DNA from: Streptomyces sp. ACA25
Lineage (GTDB): Bacteria; Actinomycetota; Actinomycetes; Streptomycetales; Streptomycetaceae
Reading direction: 5' to 3'
Length of the DNA: 64,000 nucleotides
Assembly (NCBI RefSeq): GCF_028200735.1
Contig: NZ_JAQKPV010000005.1
Span: forward strand, 1-64,000
In this document: in pieces, positions 53,668-62,673 of the stretch
How the letters are laid out: the number at the start of each line of letters is the position of its first letter
Numbering within the stretch: the first letter of the stretch is position 1
The notes under the pieces: model-generated
Databases searched by the model: none
What the model was told of the DNA's origin: nothing
The model's input: only the letters and a program-made list of their open reading frames with translations
Translations under genes and position numbers: made by a program

Positions 53668-54672
53668 ATGATGGGAATGCCTGCGACACGCACTGACCTC
53701 CCGCCTCCCGGGGGCGCGGGGCCGGCGAAGGCTCCGGCCGGCAAGGGAGCCACGCGCCCCGGCGACCGGATCTTCAGCGGCCTGTCCAAAGGGGCGGGTA
53801 TCACCCTCCTGGTGATCATGGCCGCGATGGCGGCATTCCTCACCGCCCGGTCGGTGGTCGCCGTCCAGGCGAACGAGGGGAACTTCCTCACCACCTTCGA
53901 GTGGAACGCCAACGCCGACCCGCCGGTCTTCGGTATCGCCGTGCTGCTCTTCGGCACCGTGATCAGCTCGATCATCGCGATGGTGCTTGCCGTCCCGGTC
54001 GCTGTCGGTATCGCGCTGTTCATCTCGCACTACGCCCCGCGCAAGCTGTCCGGCACCATCGGCTACGTGGTCGACCTGCTCGCCGCCGTGCCCAGCATCA
54101 TTTACGGCCTGTGGGGCGCGCTGTTCCTGGTGCCGCACATCACCGGCCTGTACGAGTGGCTGGACCAGTTCTTCGGCTGGACCGGTGTCCTCTCCTACGA
54201 CGGCAGTCCGGCCCGTTCCCTGATGACGGTGGGCATCCTGCTGGCGATCATGATCCTGCCGATCATCACCAGCGTCACCCGTGAGGTCTTCAAACAGACC
54301 CCCAGGGCCCACGAGGAGGCCGCCCTCGCCCTGGGCGCGACCCGCTGGGAGATGGTCAGGATGACGGTGCTGCCGTTCGGCCGCTCCGGTGTCATCAGCG
54401 CCTCGATGCTCGGCCTCGGCCGCGCGCTCGGCGAGACGATGGCGGTGGCCACGGTGCTCTCCCCGGCCTTTCTCATCGACGCCAGCCTCCTGGAGTCCGG
54501 GGGCGCCACCTTCGCCCAGAACATCGCCAGCCAGTTCAAGGAGGCCGGGACGATGGGCCGGGACGCGCTGATCGCCTCCGGCCTGGTGCTCTTCCTCCTG
54601 ACCATGCTGGTCAACGGCGCGGCGCGGCTGATCATCGCGCGCCGCAAGGAGTACTCGGGGGCCAACGCGTGA
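53668..54672 (+). CDS. pstC: Phosphate ABC transporter permease PstC
   Basis: The 334-residue permease has six membrane helices and the family features AVPSIIYGLWGALFLVP and EEAALALGATRWEMVRMTVL (ATPase-contacting loop). Three ATGs occur close together (53668, 53671, 53677); GGAAAG precedes the first. The stop overlaps pstA (GTGA). With PstA it forms the channel. Confidence 0.95.
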   Translation: MMGMPATRTDLPPPGGAGPAKAPAGKGATRPGDRIFSGLSKGAGITLLVIMAAMAAFLTARSVVAVQANEGNFLTTFEWNANADPPVFGIAVLLFGTVISSIIAMVLAVPVAVGIALFISHYAPRKLSGTIGYVVDLLAAVPSIIYGLWGALFLVPHITGLYEWLDQFFGWTGVLSYDGSPARSLMTVGILLAIMILPIITSVTREVFKQTPRAHEEAALALGATRWEMVRMTVLPFGRSGVISASMLGLGRALGETMAVATVLSPAFLIDASLLESGGATFAQNIASQFKEAGTMGRDALIASGLVLFLLTMLVNGAARLIIARRKEYSGANA

Positions 54673-55799
54673 GTGAATCCGTGAAGCAGAACGAGAAGCA
54701 GGAGCCGGGCCCGCCCACGGTCGGTGACCAGCCGCTCCTGGACCCCGGTGCTCCGACGGCCGGCCATCGTGCCAGCACGCTGTACCAGCCGCGGCTGCCG
54801 CGCTGGGCGCCGGGCGCGACCGTGCTCGGCGCGATCGCCGTCGGCGTCGGCTGCGGGCTGGTGTTCGGCCTCGAGAGCCGCGTGCAGTGGGGCCTGATCG
54901 CCGCTCTGGTCTTCGTCACCGGCACGTTCGCGCTCACCACTGTGGTGGAGGGGCGCCGGCAGGCGGTGGACCGCTTCGCGGCCAGCCTGGTGTGGACCAG
55001 CTTCGTGGTGGCCGTCCTGCCGCTCGCCTCGCTGATCTGGGAGACGATCGCCCGGGGGGCCCCGGGGGTCAGCTGGTACTTCCTGACGCACTCGATGAAC
55101 GGCGTACTCAGCTGGCAGGACGGCGGCGGCATCTACCACGCCCTCCTGGGCACCGTTCAGCAGGTGGTGCTCGGCTCGGTGATCGCCATTCCGATCGGCC
55201 TGCTCACGGCGGTCTACCTGGTGGAGTACGGCAAGGGGAAGCTCGCCAAGGTCATCACCTTCTTCGTGGACGTGATGACCGGCATCCCCTCGATCGTCGC
55301 CGGTCTGTTCATCCTCAGCATGTGGATCATGATGCTGGGCTTCGGCTACTCCGGTTTCGCCGGTGCGATGGCGCTGTCCATCCTGATGATGCCGATCGTC
55401 GTCCGGTCCACGGAGGAGATGCTCAAACTCGTCCCGAACGAACTCCGTGAAGCGTCGCTCGCCCTCGGGGTGCCCAAGTGGCGCACCATCCTCAAGGTGG
55501 TCCTCCCCACCGCTGTGGGCGGTATCACCACCGGCGTCATGCTGGCCCTGGCCAGGATCGCGGGCGAGACCGCACCGATCATCCTGCTCGTGTTCGGCAG
55601 CAACATGATCAACGCGAACCCCTTCGAAGGTGCTCAGTCCTCGCTGCCGCTGTTCGTGTACGAGCAGTGGGCACTCGGAACCGAGGCCGCCTACGACCGG
55701 GCCTGGGCCGCCGCCCTGGTACTGATCGTCTTCATCATGATCCTCAATCTGGTGGCGCGGGGAATCGCCCGCTGGAAGTCCCCGACCCACGCCCGCTAG
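54669..55799 (+). CDS. pstA: Phosphate ABC transporter permease PstA
   Basis: The 376-residue second permease has an N-terminal hydrophilic tail of about 50 residues, two extra N-terminal helices, then the PstA domain with MTGIPSIVAGLFILSMWIMM and REASLALGVPKWRTILKVVL. GTG 54669 overlaps the pstC stop. pstB follows after 44 bp. Confidence 0.95.
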   Translation: MSESVKQNEKQEPGPPTVGDQPLLDPGAPTAGHRASTLYQPRLPRWAPGATVLGAIAVGVGCGLVFGLESRVQWGLIAALVFVTGTFALTTVVEGRRQAVDRFAASLVWTSFVVAVLPLASLIWETIARGAPGVSWYFLTHSMNGVLSWQDGGGIYHALLGTVQQVVLGSVIAIPIGLLTAVYLVEYGKGKLAKVITFFVDVMTGIPSIVAGLFILSMWIMMLGFGYSGFAGAMALSILMMPIVVRSTEEMLKLVPNELREASLALGVPKWRTILKVVLPTAVGGITTGVMLALARIAGETAPIILLVFGSNMINANPFEGAQSSLPLFVYEQWALGTEAAYDRAWAAALVLIVFIMILNLVARGIARWKSPTHAR

Positions 55800-55843
55800 C
55801 CGCCGGACGCCACCGACAGACGTGAGAGACAGCGAGAGACCCC

Positions 55844-56620
55844 ATGGCCAAGCGCATTGACATCAAAGGCCTCAGCGCCTACTACGGCTCCCACCGGGCC
55901 ATCGACGAGATCTCGATGCACGTGGAGCCCCGCTCCGTGACGGCCTTCATCGGACCGTCCGGCTGCGGCAAGTCGACTTTCCTGCGCACGCTCAACCGGA
56001 TGCACGAGGTCACCCCCGGCGGCCGGGTGGAGGGCGAGGTGCTGCTGGACAACGAGGACCTGTACGGCCCGGGCGTCGACCCGGTACAGGTCCGCCGCAC
56101 CGTCGGCATGGTCTTCCAGCGGCCGAACCCTTTCCCCACGATGTCGATCTACGACAACGTCACCGCCGGGCTGAAGCTGAACGGCAAGTACCGCAAGTCC
56201 GAGCTCGACGAGGTCGTCGAGAAGAACCTGCGCGGCGCGAACCTGTGGAACGAGGTCAAGGACCGGCTGCAGAAGCCGGGCTCCGGGCTCTCCGGAGGGC
56301 AGCAGCAGCGGCTGTGCATCGCCCGGGCCACCGCGGTCTCACCGGATGTGCTGCTGATGGACGAGCCCTGCTCGGCCCTCGACCCGATCTCCACGCTCGC
56401 CATCGAGGACCTGATCGACAAGCTGAAGTCGCAGTTCACCATCGTGATCGTCACGCACAACATGCAGCAGGCCGCCCGGGTCTCGGAGCGGACGGCGTTC
56501 TTCAACCTCGCCGCCGTCGGCCAGCCCGGCAAGCTCATCGAGGTCGACGACACCGACCGGATCTTCTCCAACCCGTCCCAGCAGGCCACGGAGGACTACA
56601 TCTCCGGCCGCTTCGGATGA
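55844..56620 (+). CDS. pstB: Phosphate ABC transporter ATPase PstB
   Basis: The 258-residue ATPase drives phosphate uptake through PstCA. It shows Walker [28 protein letters not shown] (the PstB-specific Q-loop region), signature [14 protein letters not shown], Walker [16 protein letters not shown] and H-loop VTHNMQQA. Length and motifs are standard. It is the last gene of the operon and converges on the PiT gene. Confidence 0.96.
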   Translation: MAKRIDIKGLSAYYGSHRAIDEISMHVEPRSVTAFIGPSGCGKSTFLRTLNRMHEVTPGGRVEGEVLLDNEDLYGPGVDPVQVRRTVGMVFQRPNPFPTMSIYDNVTAGLKLNGKYRKSELDEVVEKNLRGANLWNEVKDRLQKPGSGLSGGQQQRLCIARATAVSPDVLLMDEPCSALDPISTLAIEDLIDKLKSQFTIVIVTHNMQQAARVSERTAFFNLAAVGQPGKLIEVDDTDRIFSNPSQQATEDYISGRFG

Positions 56621-56643
56621 CGCCGCCCCCGGGCCGGCCGTCA

Positions 56644-56679
56644 GCGGGACAGGGGCGGTCCGCGGGACAGGGGCCGTCC
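56644..56679. repeat. Tandem duplication, 18-bp unit
   Basis: GCGGGACAGGGGCGGTCC at 56644-56661 is repeated at 56662-56679 with one base changed, in the gap between convergent pstB and PiT genes. It looks like slippage and may be variable between strains. Confidence 0.7.
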
Positions 56680-56693
56680 GCCGCGCGGCCGCG

Positions 56694-57692
56694 TCAGCCG
56701 AGGAGCAGCCGGAGCGCTCCGTAGGCACCCGCCGCGATCACCGCTGCCGCGGGCATCGTGACGAACCAGCCGGTCACGAGGTGTTTCGCCACCCCCCAGC
56801 GCACCGCGCTGAGCCGCCTCGTCGCCCCGACTCCCATGATCGCCGAGGTGATCACGTGGGTGGTGGAGATCGGGGCGTGGAATATGTACGAGGCGGCGTA
56901 CATCACCGAGGCCGCCGTCGTCTCGGCAGCGAAGCCGCGCGGCGGGTCGAGTTTGATGACGCTCCGTCCCGTGCCCCGCAGGGTCCGCCAGCCGCCCGCG
57001 TACGTGCCCAGCGCCAGCGCCACCGCGCAGAGGAGCTTCACCCACAACGGGATCGGCTCTCCCTCACCGGCCGTCCCGCTGATGACCAGGGCCATCACCA
57101 CCACGCCCATCGTCTTCTGGGCGTCCTGCAGACCGTGCCCGAGGGCCATACCGGCCGCCGAGACGGTCTGGGCCATCCGGAAGCCGCGCTTCGCCCGGCC
57201 CGGATGGGCGTCCCGGAACGTCCACAGCAGGGCGACCATCGCGAGCCGGCCCAGAAGCAGGCCGACGACGGGGAAGAGGAACATCGGGAGGACGACCTTC
57301 GTCACCACCCCGTCCCAGTGGACCGTGCCCGCACCGGCGAGCGCCGCCCCCACCAGGCCGCCGACCAGCGCGAGCGAGGACGACGAGGGCAGCCCGCGGC
57401 GCCAGGTGAGCAGGTTCCAGGCGAGCGCACCGACGAGCGCGGAGAACAGGATCGTCATGCCGTGGGAGCCGGTCTGTGGGGCAATCAGTCCTTCGCTGAC
57501 CGTCCGGGCGACCTCGCTGCCCAGAAAGGCGCCGGCCAGATTCATGAAGGACGCCATGGCCAGGGCCACCCGCGGGGTGAGTGCCCGGGTGGAGACCGAG
57601 GTGGCAAGGGCGTTCGCCGAGTCGTGGAAGCCGTTGGTGCAGGTGAAGAGCAGGGCGGCCCCGATGACGAGAACGAGGGAGAAGGTGTCCAA
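56694..57692 (-). CDS. pitH: Low-affinity inorganic phosphate transporter, PiT family
   Basis: The 332-residue PiT transporter moves metal-phosphate with protons. It has about ten membrane helices and both repeat signatures, CTNGFHDSANALATSVSTRA near the N-terminus and GMALGHGLQDAQKTMGVVVM in the middle. No ATG fits; TTG 57692 preceded by AAGGAG is the likely start. It lies 5 bp after the DUF47 gene, as PiT genes often do. Low- and high-affinity uptake systems are thus side by side and convergent. Confidence 0.92.
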   Translation of the reverse strand: MDTFSLVLVIGAALLFTCTNGFHDSANALATSVSTRALTPRVALAMASFMNLAGAFLGSEVARTVSEGLIAPQTGSHGMTILFSALVGALAWNLLTWRRGLPSSSSLALVGGLVGAALAGAGTVHWDGVVTKVVLPMFLFPVVGLLLGRLAMVALLWTFRDAHPGRAKRGFRMAQTVSAAGMALGHGLQDAQKTMGVVVMALVISGTAGEGEPIPLWVKLLCAVALALGTYAGGWRTLRGTGRSVIKLDPPRGFAAETTAASVMYAASYIFHAPISTTHVITSAIMGVGATRRLSAVRWGVAKHLVTGWFVTMPAAAVIAAGAYGALRLLLG

Positions 57693-57697
57693 CGCGG

Positions 57698-58321
57698 TCA
57701 GGACTCCTTGACCACGATGGACTCCACCGTGTTCGCGACCTGCTCGAAGGCGTCCGCGGCCTCCTCCAGCACATCCACGACCTGCTTGAGCTTCATCACC
57801 TCAATGGCGTCGAAGCCGTCGTTGAACAGGTGGGCCAGCAGCTTGCGGTGGGCCCGGTCCGCCTGGTTCTCCAGCCGGTTGACCTCGATCCAGTACTCGG
57901 TCAAGCCGCTCATCGTCCGCAGCTGCGGCATCGCCGCAGAGGTCAGACCGGCAGCGCGGTGGAGCACCTCGATCTGCTCCTCCACGCCCCGGGGGAGCTC
58001 CTCCAGCCGGTACAGGACCACCAGGTCGACCGCTTCCTCCATGAAGTCCATGACGTCATCGAGCTGCGAGGCGAGCCGGTAGATGTCCTCCCGGTCGAAG
58101 GGGGTGATGAACGAGGAGTTCAGCTGGTGGATGATCGCATGCGTCGCGTCGTCCCCGGCGTGCTCGGCGGCCCGCATCCGCACGCCGATCTCTTCCCGGG
58201 AGGCACCGTCCGGGGCCGCGAGCAGTTCCAGCAGAAGCTCGGAGCCGGTGAGGATGTTGTCCGCCGCCTGAGCGAACAGCTCGTAGAAGCTGTCCTCCCG
58301 CGGCGTCAGGCGAAAGCGCAC
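57698..58321 (-). CDS. DUF47 (PhoU-like) accessory protein of PiT
   Basis: The 207-residue all-helical protein belongs to the DUF47/PhoU-like family (MRFRLTPREDSFYELFAQAA, TPFDREDIYRLASQLDDVMD, ANTVESIVVKES). DUF47 proteins are usually co-transcribed with PiT transporters and are thought to control them. GTG 58321; the gap to the PiT gene is 5 bp. Confidence 0.92.
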   Translation of the reverse strand: MRFRLTPREDSFYELFAQAADNILTGSELLLELLAAPDGASREEIGVRMRAAEHAGDDATHAIIHQLNSSFITPFDREDIYRLASQLDDVMDFMEEAVDLVVLYRLEELPRGVEEQIEVLHRAAGLTSAAMPQLRTMSGLTEYWIEVNRLENQADRAHRKLLAHLFNDGFDAIEVMKLKQVVDVLEEAADAFEQVANTVESIVVKES

Positions 58322-58447
58322 TGGAGGTCCTCACCGGGTTCATGTGGATGTACCCGATGATGCTAAGGCCAGTTTCCGGCCAGTACCCCACGTTCGTGCG
58401 AGACGTCACTCGTCACCCGGGGCGGCCGGGTACGGGCGCGGCAGGAG

Positions 58448-58789
58448 TCAGCGCCCACCGTTGTACGGGCCGTACGGACCGTCACTGCTGCTCCAGCCAC
58501 CACGGCCGCCGCCCCCGCCTCCGGTGATGGCCTGGATCGCCGGGCGGACGTCCACGATGTACACGATGGCGGCGATGGTGCCGGCCAGGACCAGCAGCAG
58601 CCACGGCACGAAGAGCTGCACGGCCACGGTGAGCCCGAGGATGATCAGCCAGAACTGCTTGTTCTGCTTGTTCGCCGCGCGGAAGGCGTCGTCCCGTTGC
58701 AGCGCCGCGTGGACCAGCGCGAAGATGCTGAGGATGAGCAGGCCCAGGAAGAGAAGGCTCATCAGCGAGTTGAATCCTGACATCAGCAT
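58448..58789 (-). CDS. DUF2516 family small membrane protein
   Basis: The 113-residue protein has two membrane helices (LMSLLFLGLLILSIFALVHA and FWLIILGLTVAVQLFVPWLL, continuing into a third hydrophobic part) and AIVYIVDVRPAI, then a Gly/Ser/Tyr-rich tail ending GPYGPYNGGR. It belongs to DUF2516. It is the last of three minus-strand genes (XRE regulator, HbhA-like, DUF2516), an order I recall in mycobacteria as Rv0474-hbhA-Rv0476. ATG 58789 or 58783 may start it. Confidence 0.82.
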   Translation of the reverse strand: MLMSGFNSLMSLLFLGLLILSIFALVHAALQRDDAFRAANKQNKQFWLIILGLTVAVQLFVPWLLLVLAGTIAAIVYIVDVRPAIQAITGGGGGGRGGWSSSDGPYGPYNGGR

Positions 58790-58903
58790 GCGTGTCCACC
58801 ACCATGTCGGTAACCGGCCGTACCACCCCACGCTACCGGCCGTGCGGCCCTGCGCCCAATGCCTGGGCGGCCCGGGCTGCACGGACGGCGAACCCTTCCA
58901 CGG

Positions 58904-59314
58904 TCAGTCCTGCGCGGGCGTCTTCTTCGGTCCGTCCCCCGCCTCGGCCGCGGGAGTCTCGGCCCGCTCCACGATCACCTCGGCGACGACCTCGGTGGAG
59001 TCCTTCTCGGAGCGCCACTCGTCGACCGCTCCCTTGCCGCGCTCGGTCAGCTCGTCATAGGTCTCCCGGGCCTTCGCCGCGTACTCGCGCGCGGCGCCGA
59101 CGCCCTGCTGAGCGAGGGTCTGGGCCTGCTCGCGCAGCTTCGGCAGTTCGGTCTCCCGGACGCTCTGGATGCGGGCGGGCGCCTCGGCGCGCAGCTTGTC
59201 GAAGGTGGCGGGCAGCTCGCGCAGCTTCTCGGCCGCGAGGTCCGCGGTGCCGGCGGCGAAGTAGAGCGGGGTGGCGTTGCTGAGGGTCTTACGGAGGTCG
59301 TCGGTGCGTGCCAT
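58904..59314 (-). CDS. HbhA-like Ala/Lys/Glu-rich helical protein
   Basis: The 136-residue protein starts MARTDDLRKTLSNATPLYFA, then forms a long amphipathic helix (LREQAQTLAQQGVGAAREYA, ARETYDELTERGKGAVDEWR), like the N-terminal part of mycobacterial heparin-binding haemagglutinin HbhA. The Lys/Pro/Ala-repeat tail that binds heparin in pathogens is missing; here the end is acidic (VERAETPAAEAGDGPKKTPA). No signal peptide is present. A membrane or lipid-associated role is possible but unproven. Confidence 0.8.
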   Translation of the reverse strand: MARTDDLRKTLSNATPLYFAAGTADLAAEKLRELPATFDKLRAEAPARIQSVRETELPKLREQAQTLAQQGVGAAREYAAKARETYDELTERGKGAVDEWRSEKDSTEVVAEVIVERAETPAAEAGDGPKKTPAQD

Positions 59315-59370
59315 GGTTCTCGGCCCCTCCCAGGGTCTGCCGGACCCCAGGGCCCGGCGCTTGCGGTGGT

Positions 59371-59751
59371 TCAGTTGGGTTGTTCGGTCGGTGTGGAGTC
59401 GGCGGTGGTGCCGCGGAACGAGTCGTAGATCTGCAGCAGCGCCTGCTGCTGCTGCTCGGTCAGCGCCCGGTCGGCCAGCACTGCTTCCCGGACTCCCGGC
59501 CGGCCGGAAGGCTCCGCCTCCCGCTCGTCGAGAATCCCGGCCCGCACGTACAGCGTCTCGGCGGAGATCTCCAAGCCCTTGGCGATCTGCTGCAGGATTT
59601 CCGCGCTGGGTTTGCGCAGCCCCCGCTCGATCTGGCTGAGGTACGGATTCGACACCCCGGCGGCGTCCGCGAGCTGCCGCAGCGAGAGTTTCGCCTGGCG
59701 GCGCTGCTCGCGGAGGAAGTCGCCGAGACCACCGACGTCGAACGGAGTCAT
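59371..59751 (-). CDS. XRE-family regulator upstream of the HbhA-like gene
   Basis: The 126-residue protein has an N-terminal HTH (about 10-70: FLREQRRQAKLSLRQLADAA then GVSNPYLSQIERGLRKPSAE) and a C-terminal helical part (LADRALTEQQQQALLQIYDS). It is the Streptomyces counterpart of the small XRE regulator beside hbhA. ATG 59751. Overlapping inverted repeats 20-48 bp upstream could be its own operator. Confidence 0.86.
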   Translation of the reverse strand: MTPFDVGGLGDFLREQRRQAKLSLRQLADAAGVSNPYLSQIERGLRKPSAEILQQIAKGLEISAETLYVRAGILDEREAEPSGRPGVREAVLADRALTEQQQQALLQIYDSFRGTTADSTPTEQPN

Positions 59752-59770
59752 GACCTCAGCCTGCCCGATG

Positions 59771-59799
59771 TTGCTAACTATTGCAAGCGGAGTGCTTGC
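59771..59799. promoter_or_regulatory. Overlapping inverted repeats upstream of the XRE gene
   Basis: TTGC-N8-GCAA (59771-59786) shares its right arm with GCAAG-N7-CTTGC (59783-59799). Both lie 20-48 bp before the regulator start in locally AT-rich DNA, a typical place for an autoregulatory operator overlapping a promoter. Confidence 0.5.
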
Positions 59800-59915
59800 T
59801 TCTGTGCAGCACGGCGTGCCGGACCGCTGGGGAGCCCGGGTGCTGAACGGCGCGCCAGGAAGCAGCGGCACCTGACCGAGCTGCTCAAGAAGGTCCGGCC
59901 CCCGCGCCGCCCGTA

Positions 59916-59937
59916 GTAGCCACTTTTTTGTGGGTAC
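59916..59937. promoter_or_regulatory. Near-palindrome with T6 centre
   Basis: GTAGCCAC, TTTTTT and GTGGGTAC form an inverted repeat with one mismatch. It resembles operators of HxlR-type regulators, which often control oxidoreductase genes, and lies upstream of the decayed reductase, but no regulator gene is nearby. Confidence 0.4.
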
Positions 59938-60068
59938 TTGGCGACGGGCGGCAATGGGGTGACCCTGGTGAAGCGCGGCCGGAGGGCCGTCAGATCCTGG
60001 TGAAAGTGGGTGACGAGGCGATGCGTCATGAGGCCGACCGGGCCTCGGTGAGCTTCTCCGAACGGCGG

Positions 60069-60306
60069 TGGCCCCCGCCGATCTTCGAAGAGACCGCGGA
60101 GGAGGCCGACAGCGGTCACTACTCCGGTGAGGACAACCCGATCACGTGCCGTATCGTCCATGGCGCACATCGTCCACACCTCCGAGGCACACGGCATTGA
60201 CGCGGGCGTGATGCGCGCGGCTGAGGGCATGGCCCGCCGAGCCATAGGACGGGGTCACGGTGCCGACGGGTTCATACGGGTCGCCGAGCTCCTGGGCCGC
60301 CGCTGA
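60069..60306 (+). pseudogene. Decayed NAD(P)-dependent imine-reductase-like gene (C-terminal remnant)
   Basis: Two frames together encode the C-terminal domain of the 6-phosphogluconate-dehydrogenase-like/imine reductase family. The first frame gives WPPPIFEETAEEADSGHYSG and EDNPITCRI (60069 to about 60155). A frameshift follows, and the second frame gives MAHIVHTSEAHGIDAGVMRA, MARRAIGRGHGADGFI and RVAELLGRR to the stop at 60304-60306. The NAD-binding N-terminal domain is missing: the 140 bp upstream do not encode a GXGXXG motif. The last 48 codons (from 60160) form an intact but meaningless ORF. Family naming is from remembered sequence patterns. Confidence 0.65.
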
Positions 60307-60326
60307 GGAAGACCCCGCGTTACCCG

Positions 60327-60367
60327 GATTGACTGAGACAGCCGAGCAGCAGCTGTCTCAGTCAATC
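60327..60367. terminator. Hairpin between the pseudogene and helR
   Basis: GATTGACTGAGACAGC (60327-60342) pairs perfectly over 16 bp with 60352-60367 around a 9-nt loop. It lies 49 bp after the minus-strand stop of the helicase gene and 20 bp after the pseudogene stop, so it can terminate both. Confidence 0.78.
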
Positions 60368-60415
60368 TGCGCGGTGGGAACTCCAGCGGAGACGGGCCGG
60401 CCCATGGACGGGTCG

Positions 60416-62614
60416 TCAGCGGGTGGTGAGGATGATGAGCTGCCCGGTCGCCCGGGTCATCGCCACGTAACGGTCGACCGCTCCCTCGATCCCCGTGCCG
60501 AGCGTCCCCGGGTCGATGAGGACGACCAGGTCGAACTCGAGGCCCTTGGACAGCGCCGGGGTCAGCGACCGGACGCGGGGATCCGGCCGGAACGTGACGT
60601 CGCCGGTGCCGCCGGCGTGGATGACACAGGCGGTCCCCTCGGGGTGCGTGGCGAGCCAGTTGCCGAGAAGGGAGTCGATCTCCGCGACGGAGCCGTGCAC
60701 GACGGGGGCGCCCCGGCGGACCGAGACCGGCACATTGGCATCCGGGAGCGCGGCCCGGATGACCTGCTCGGCCTCCGTCATGACCTCTTCCGGAGTCCGG
60801 TAGTTGATGCTCAGCGAGGCCACCTCGGCCCGGTCGAGCCCGATCCGCTTCAGCCGCTCCTGCCACGACTCCGTGAACCCGTGCCGGGCCTGGGCGCGGT
60901 CACCGACGATGGTGAAGCTGCGGGACGGGCAGCGCAGCAACAGCATCTGCCACTCGGCGTCGGTCAGTTCCTGGGCCTCGTCCACCACGATGTGCGCGAA
61001 CGGGCCGGCCAGTGGTTCCGGGTCGGCGGTGGGCAGCGCGGCCCCGTCGATCAGGCTGTCCCGCAGGTCCTGGCCGTGCAGCATCGTGACCGCGCCCTCG
61101 CCGTCGTCATCGGCCGCGAGCACATGATCGATGACCTCGGCCATCCGGGCGCGTTCGGTGGCGAGGGCGGCGCTGCGCCTGCGTTCGCGCCGCTCCGCCT
61201 CCGGGTCGCCGAGCCGCTGCCGCGCCGCGTCCAGGAGCGGCAGATCGGACACCGTCCAGGCCCGGGGGTCCGCCCGCTGGAGCCTTCGGATGTCGTCGGG
61301 GCCGAGCCAGGGGGCGCACATCCGCAGATAGGCGGGCACCGACCACAGGTCGCCGACCAGGTCGGACGCCTCGATCAGGGGCCACGCCCGGTTGAGGGCC
61401 CCGGCCAGCTCCCTGTTCCGCCGCAGCGACCTGCGGAACGGTTCGGACGGGTCGTCGCCCTCCGGGCCGCCCGGCATGAGCTTGTCCTGCAGGATCGCGG
61501 TCAGCGCCTCCCAGATCTGCTCGCGCGCCTCGTTGTGCGGGGTGCCCGGGACCGGCGCGTCGAAAGCCTCGGCCCAGTCGTCGGCGCTCAGCCGGACGTC
61601 GGACCCGTCGACCGTGACCGTCATCCCCTCGGACGGCGGCTCCTCGTAGAGCCGGACGGCCGGCTCGATCGCCTTCACCATGTTGGCGGAGGACTTCAGG
61701 CGGGCCGCTTCCGGATCGGTCTCGGCCATCGCACCGGCCCCCTCGGGGACGAGGTCCCGCAGGGTGCAGACCCGTACGCCCTCCTCGCCGAGGGCGGGGA
61801 GTACGTCGGAGACGTAGGCCAAGTAGGGCTGGTGCGGGCCGACGAACAGCACGCCGCCACGCCGGTGACCGAGGCGGGGGTCGGAATGGAGCAGGTAGGC
61901 GGAGCGGTGCAGGGCGACGACGGTCTTGCCCGTGCCCGGACCGCCGTCCACCACGAGGGCCCCACGCGAGTCCGCCCGGATGATGGCGTCCTGGTCGGCC
62001 TGGATGGTGGCGAGCACATCCCGCATCCGGGCCGTGCGGCTCTCGCCCAGGTCGGCGATGAATGCGGACTGGTCGTCGAGCGCGGCGTGCCCTGCGAGCC
62101 CGTCGGCAGTGAACACCTCGTCCCAGTAGTCGCTGATCCGGTCGCCGGTCCAGCGGTACCGGCGACGGCTCGCCAGGCCCATCGGGTGGGCGTGGGTCGC
62201 CGCGAAGAACGGCTCAGCCGCAGGGGTGCGCCAGTCGATCAGCAGGCGGCCTCCCGCGCTGTCGGCGAGGCCGAGCCGCCCGATGTACAAGGGCTCGGGG
62301 GCGTCCGCGGGGACGATGCGGCCCAGGCACAGGTCCAGGCCGAAGCGGCGCAGGGCACGCAGACGGCCGGTCAGCCGGTGGATCTCCGCGTCCCGGTCCA
62401 TGGCCTGCCGCCCGAGGCCGCCCGGCGCCCGGCGCACGGCGTCGAGGTGCTGGGACAGTTCCGTGATCGTCCGGTCCAGGCTCTTCGCGAGGGCCGCGAA
62501 GTGGCGCTCGTCATCGGCGATCAGCGCCGGGTCGGCCTTCGGGGAGAGGCGGGTGGGCAGCTCGAACGCGCTCCCACGCGCCGAAGGTGCCCTCGACGGC
62601 ATTTCGGTATGCAC
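60416..62614 (-). CDS. helR: HelD/HelR-family RNA-polymerase-associated helicase
   Basis: The 732-residue protein is a UvrD/HelD-type ATPase: the N-terminal coiled-coil arm (about 30-80), Walker A VDGGPGTGKTVVALHRSAYL at about 220-240, Walker B HIVVDEAQELTDAEW, NYRTPEEVM, and the C-terminal KGLEFDLVVLIDP and YVAMTRAT motifs. HelD proteins bind RNA polymerase and remove it from DNA or recycle it. The subgroup HelR in Streptomyces displaces rifamycins, and its gene is controlled by a rifamycin-associated element; such an element lies 60 bp upstream here. GTG 62614 follows GGGAG at 9 nt; ATG 62602 is an alternative. Confidence 0.85.
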   Translation of the reverse strand: MHTEMPSRAPSARGSAFELPTRLSPKADPALIADDERHFAALAKSLDRTITELSQHLDAVRRAPGGLGRQAMDRDAEIHRLTGRLRALRRFGLDLCLGRIVPADAPEPLYIGRLGLADSAGGRLLIDWRTPAAEPFFAATHAHPMGLASRRRYRWTGDRISDYWDEVFTADGLAGHAALDDQSAFIADLGESRTARMRDVLATIQADQDAIIRADSRGALVVDGGPGTGKTVVALHRSAYLLHSDPRLGHRRGGVLFVGPHQPYLAYVSDVLPALGEEGVRVCTLRDLVPEGAGAMAETDPEAARLKSSANMVKAIEPAVRLYEEPPSEGMTVTVDGSDVRLSADDWAEAFDAPVPGTPHNEAREQIWEALTAILQDKLMPGGPEGDDPSEPFRRSLRRNRELAGALNRAWPLIEASDLVGDLWSVPAYLRMCAPWLGPDDIRRLQRADPRAWTVSDLPLLDAARQRLGDPEAERRERRRSAALATERARMAEVIDHVLAADDDGEGAVTMLHGQDLRDSLIDGAALPTADPEPLAGPFAHIVVDEAQELTDAEWQMLLLRCPSRSFTIVGDRAQARHGFTESWQERLKRIGLDRAEVASLSINYRTPEEVMTEAEQVIRAALPDANVPVSVRRGAPVVHGSVAEIDSLLGNWLATHPEGTACVIHAGGTGDVTFRPDPRVRSLTPALSKGLEFDLVVLIDPGTLGTGIEGAVDRYVAMTRATGQLIILTTR

Positions 62615-62673
62615 TTCGTGAATCTCCCATTTCCGCAGGTTCTGGCCTCGGCAGGCGATTCTGCGGCACGACC

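Noticed and set aside
58330..58360. Possible PhoP repeats upstream of the DUF47-PiT genes
   Set aside because: Only one unit (GTTCATGTGG) resembles the consensus, on the strand opposite to the genes, and there is no second in-phase unit.
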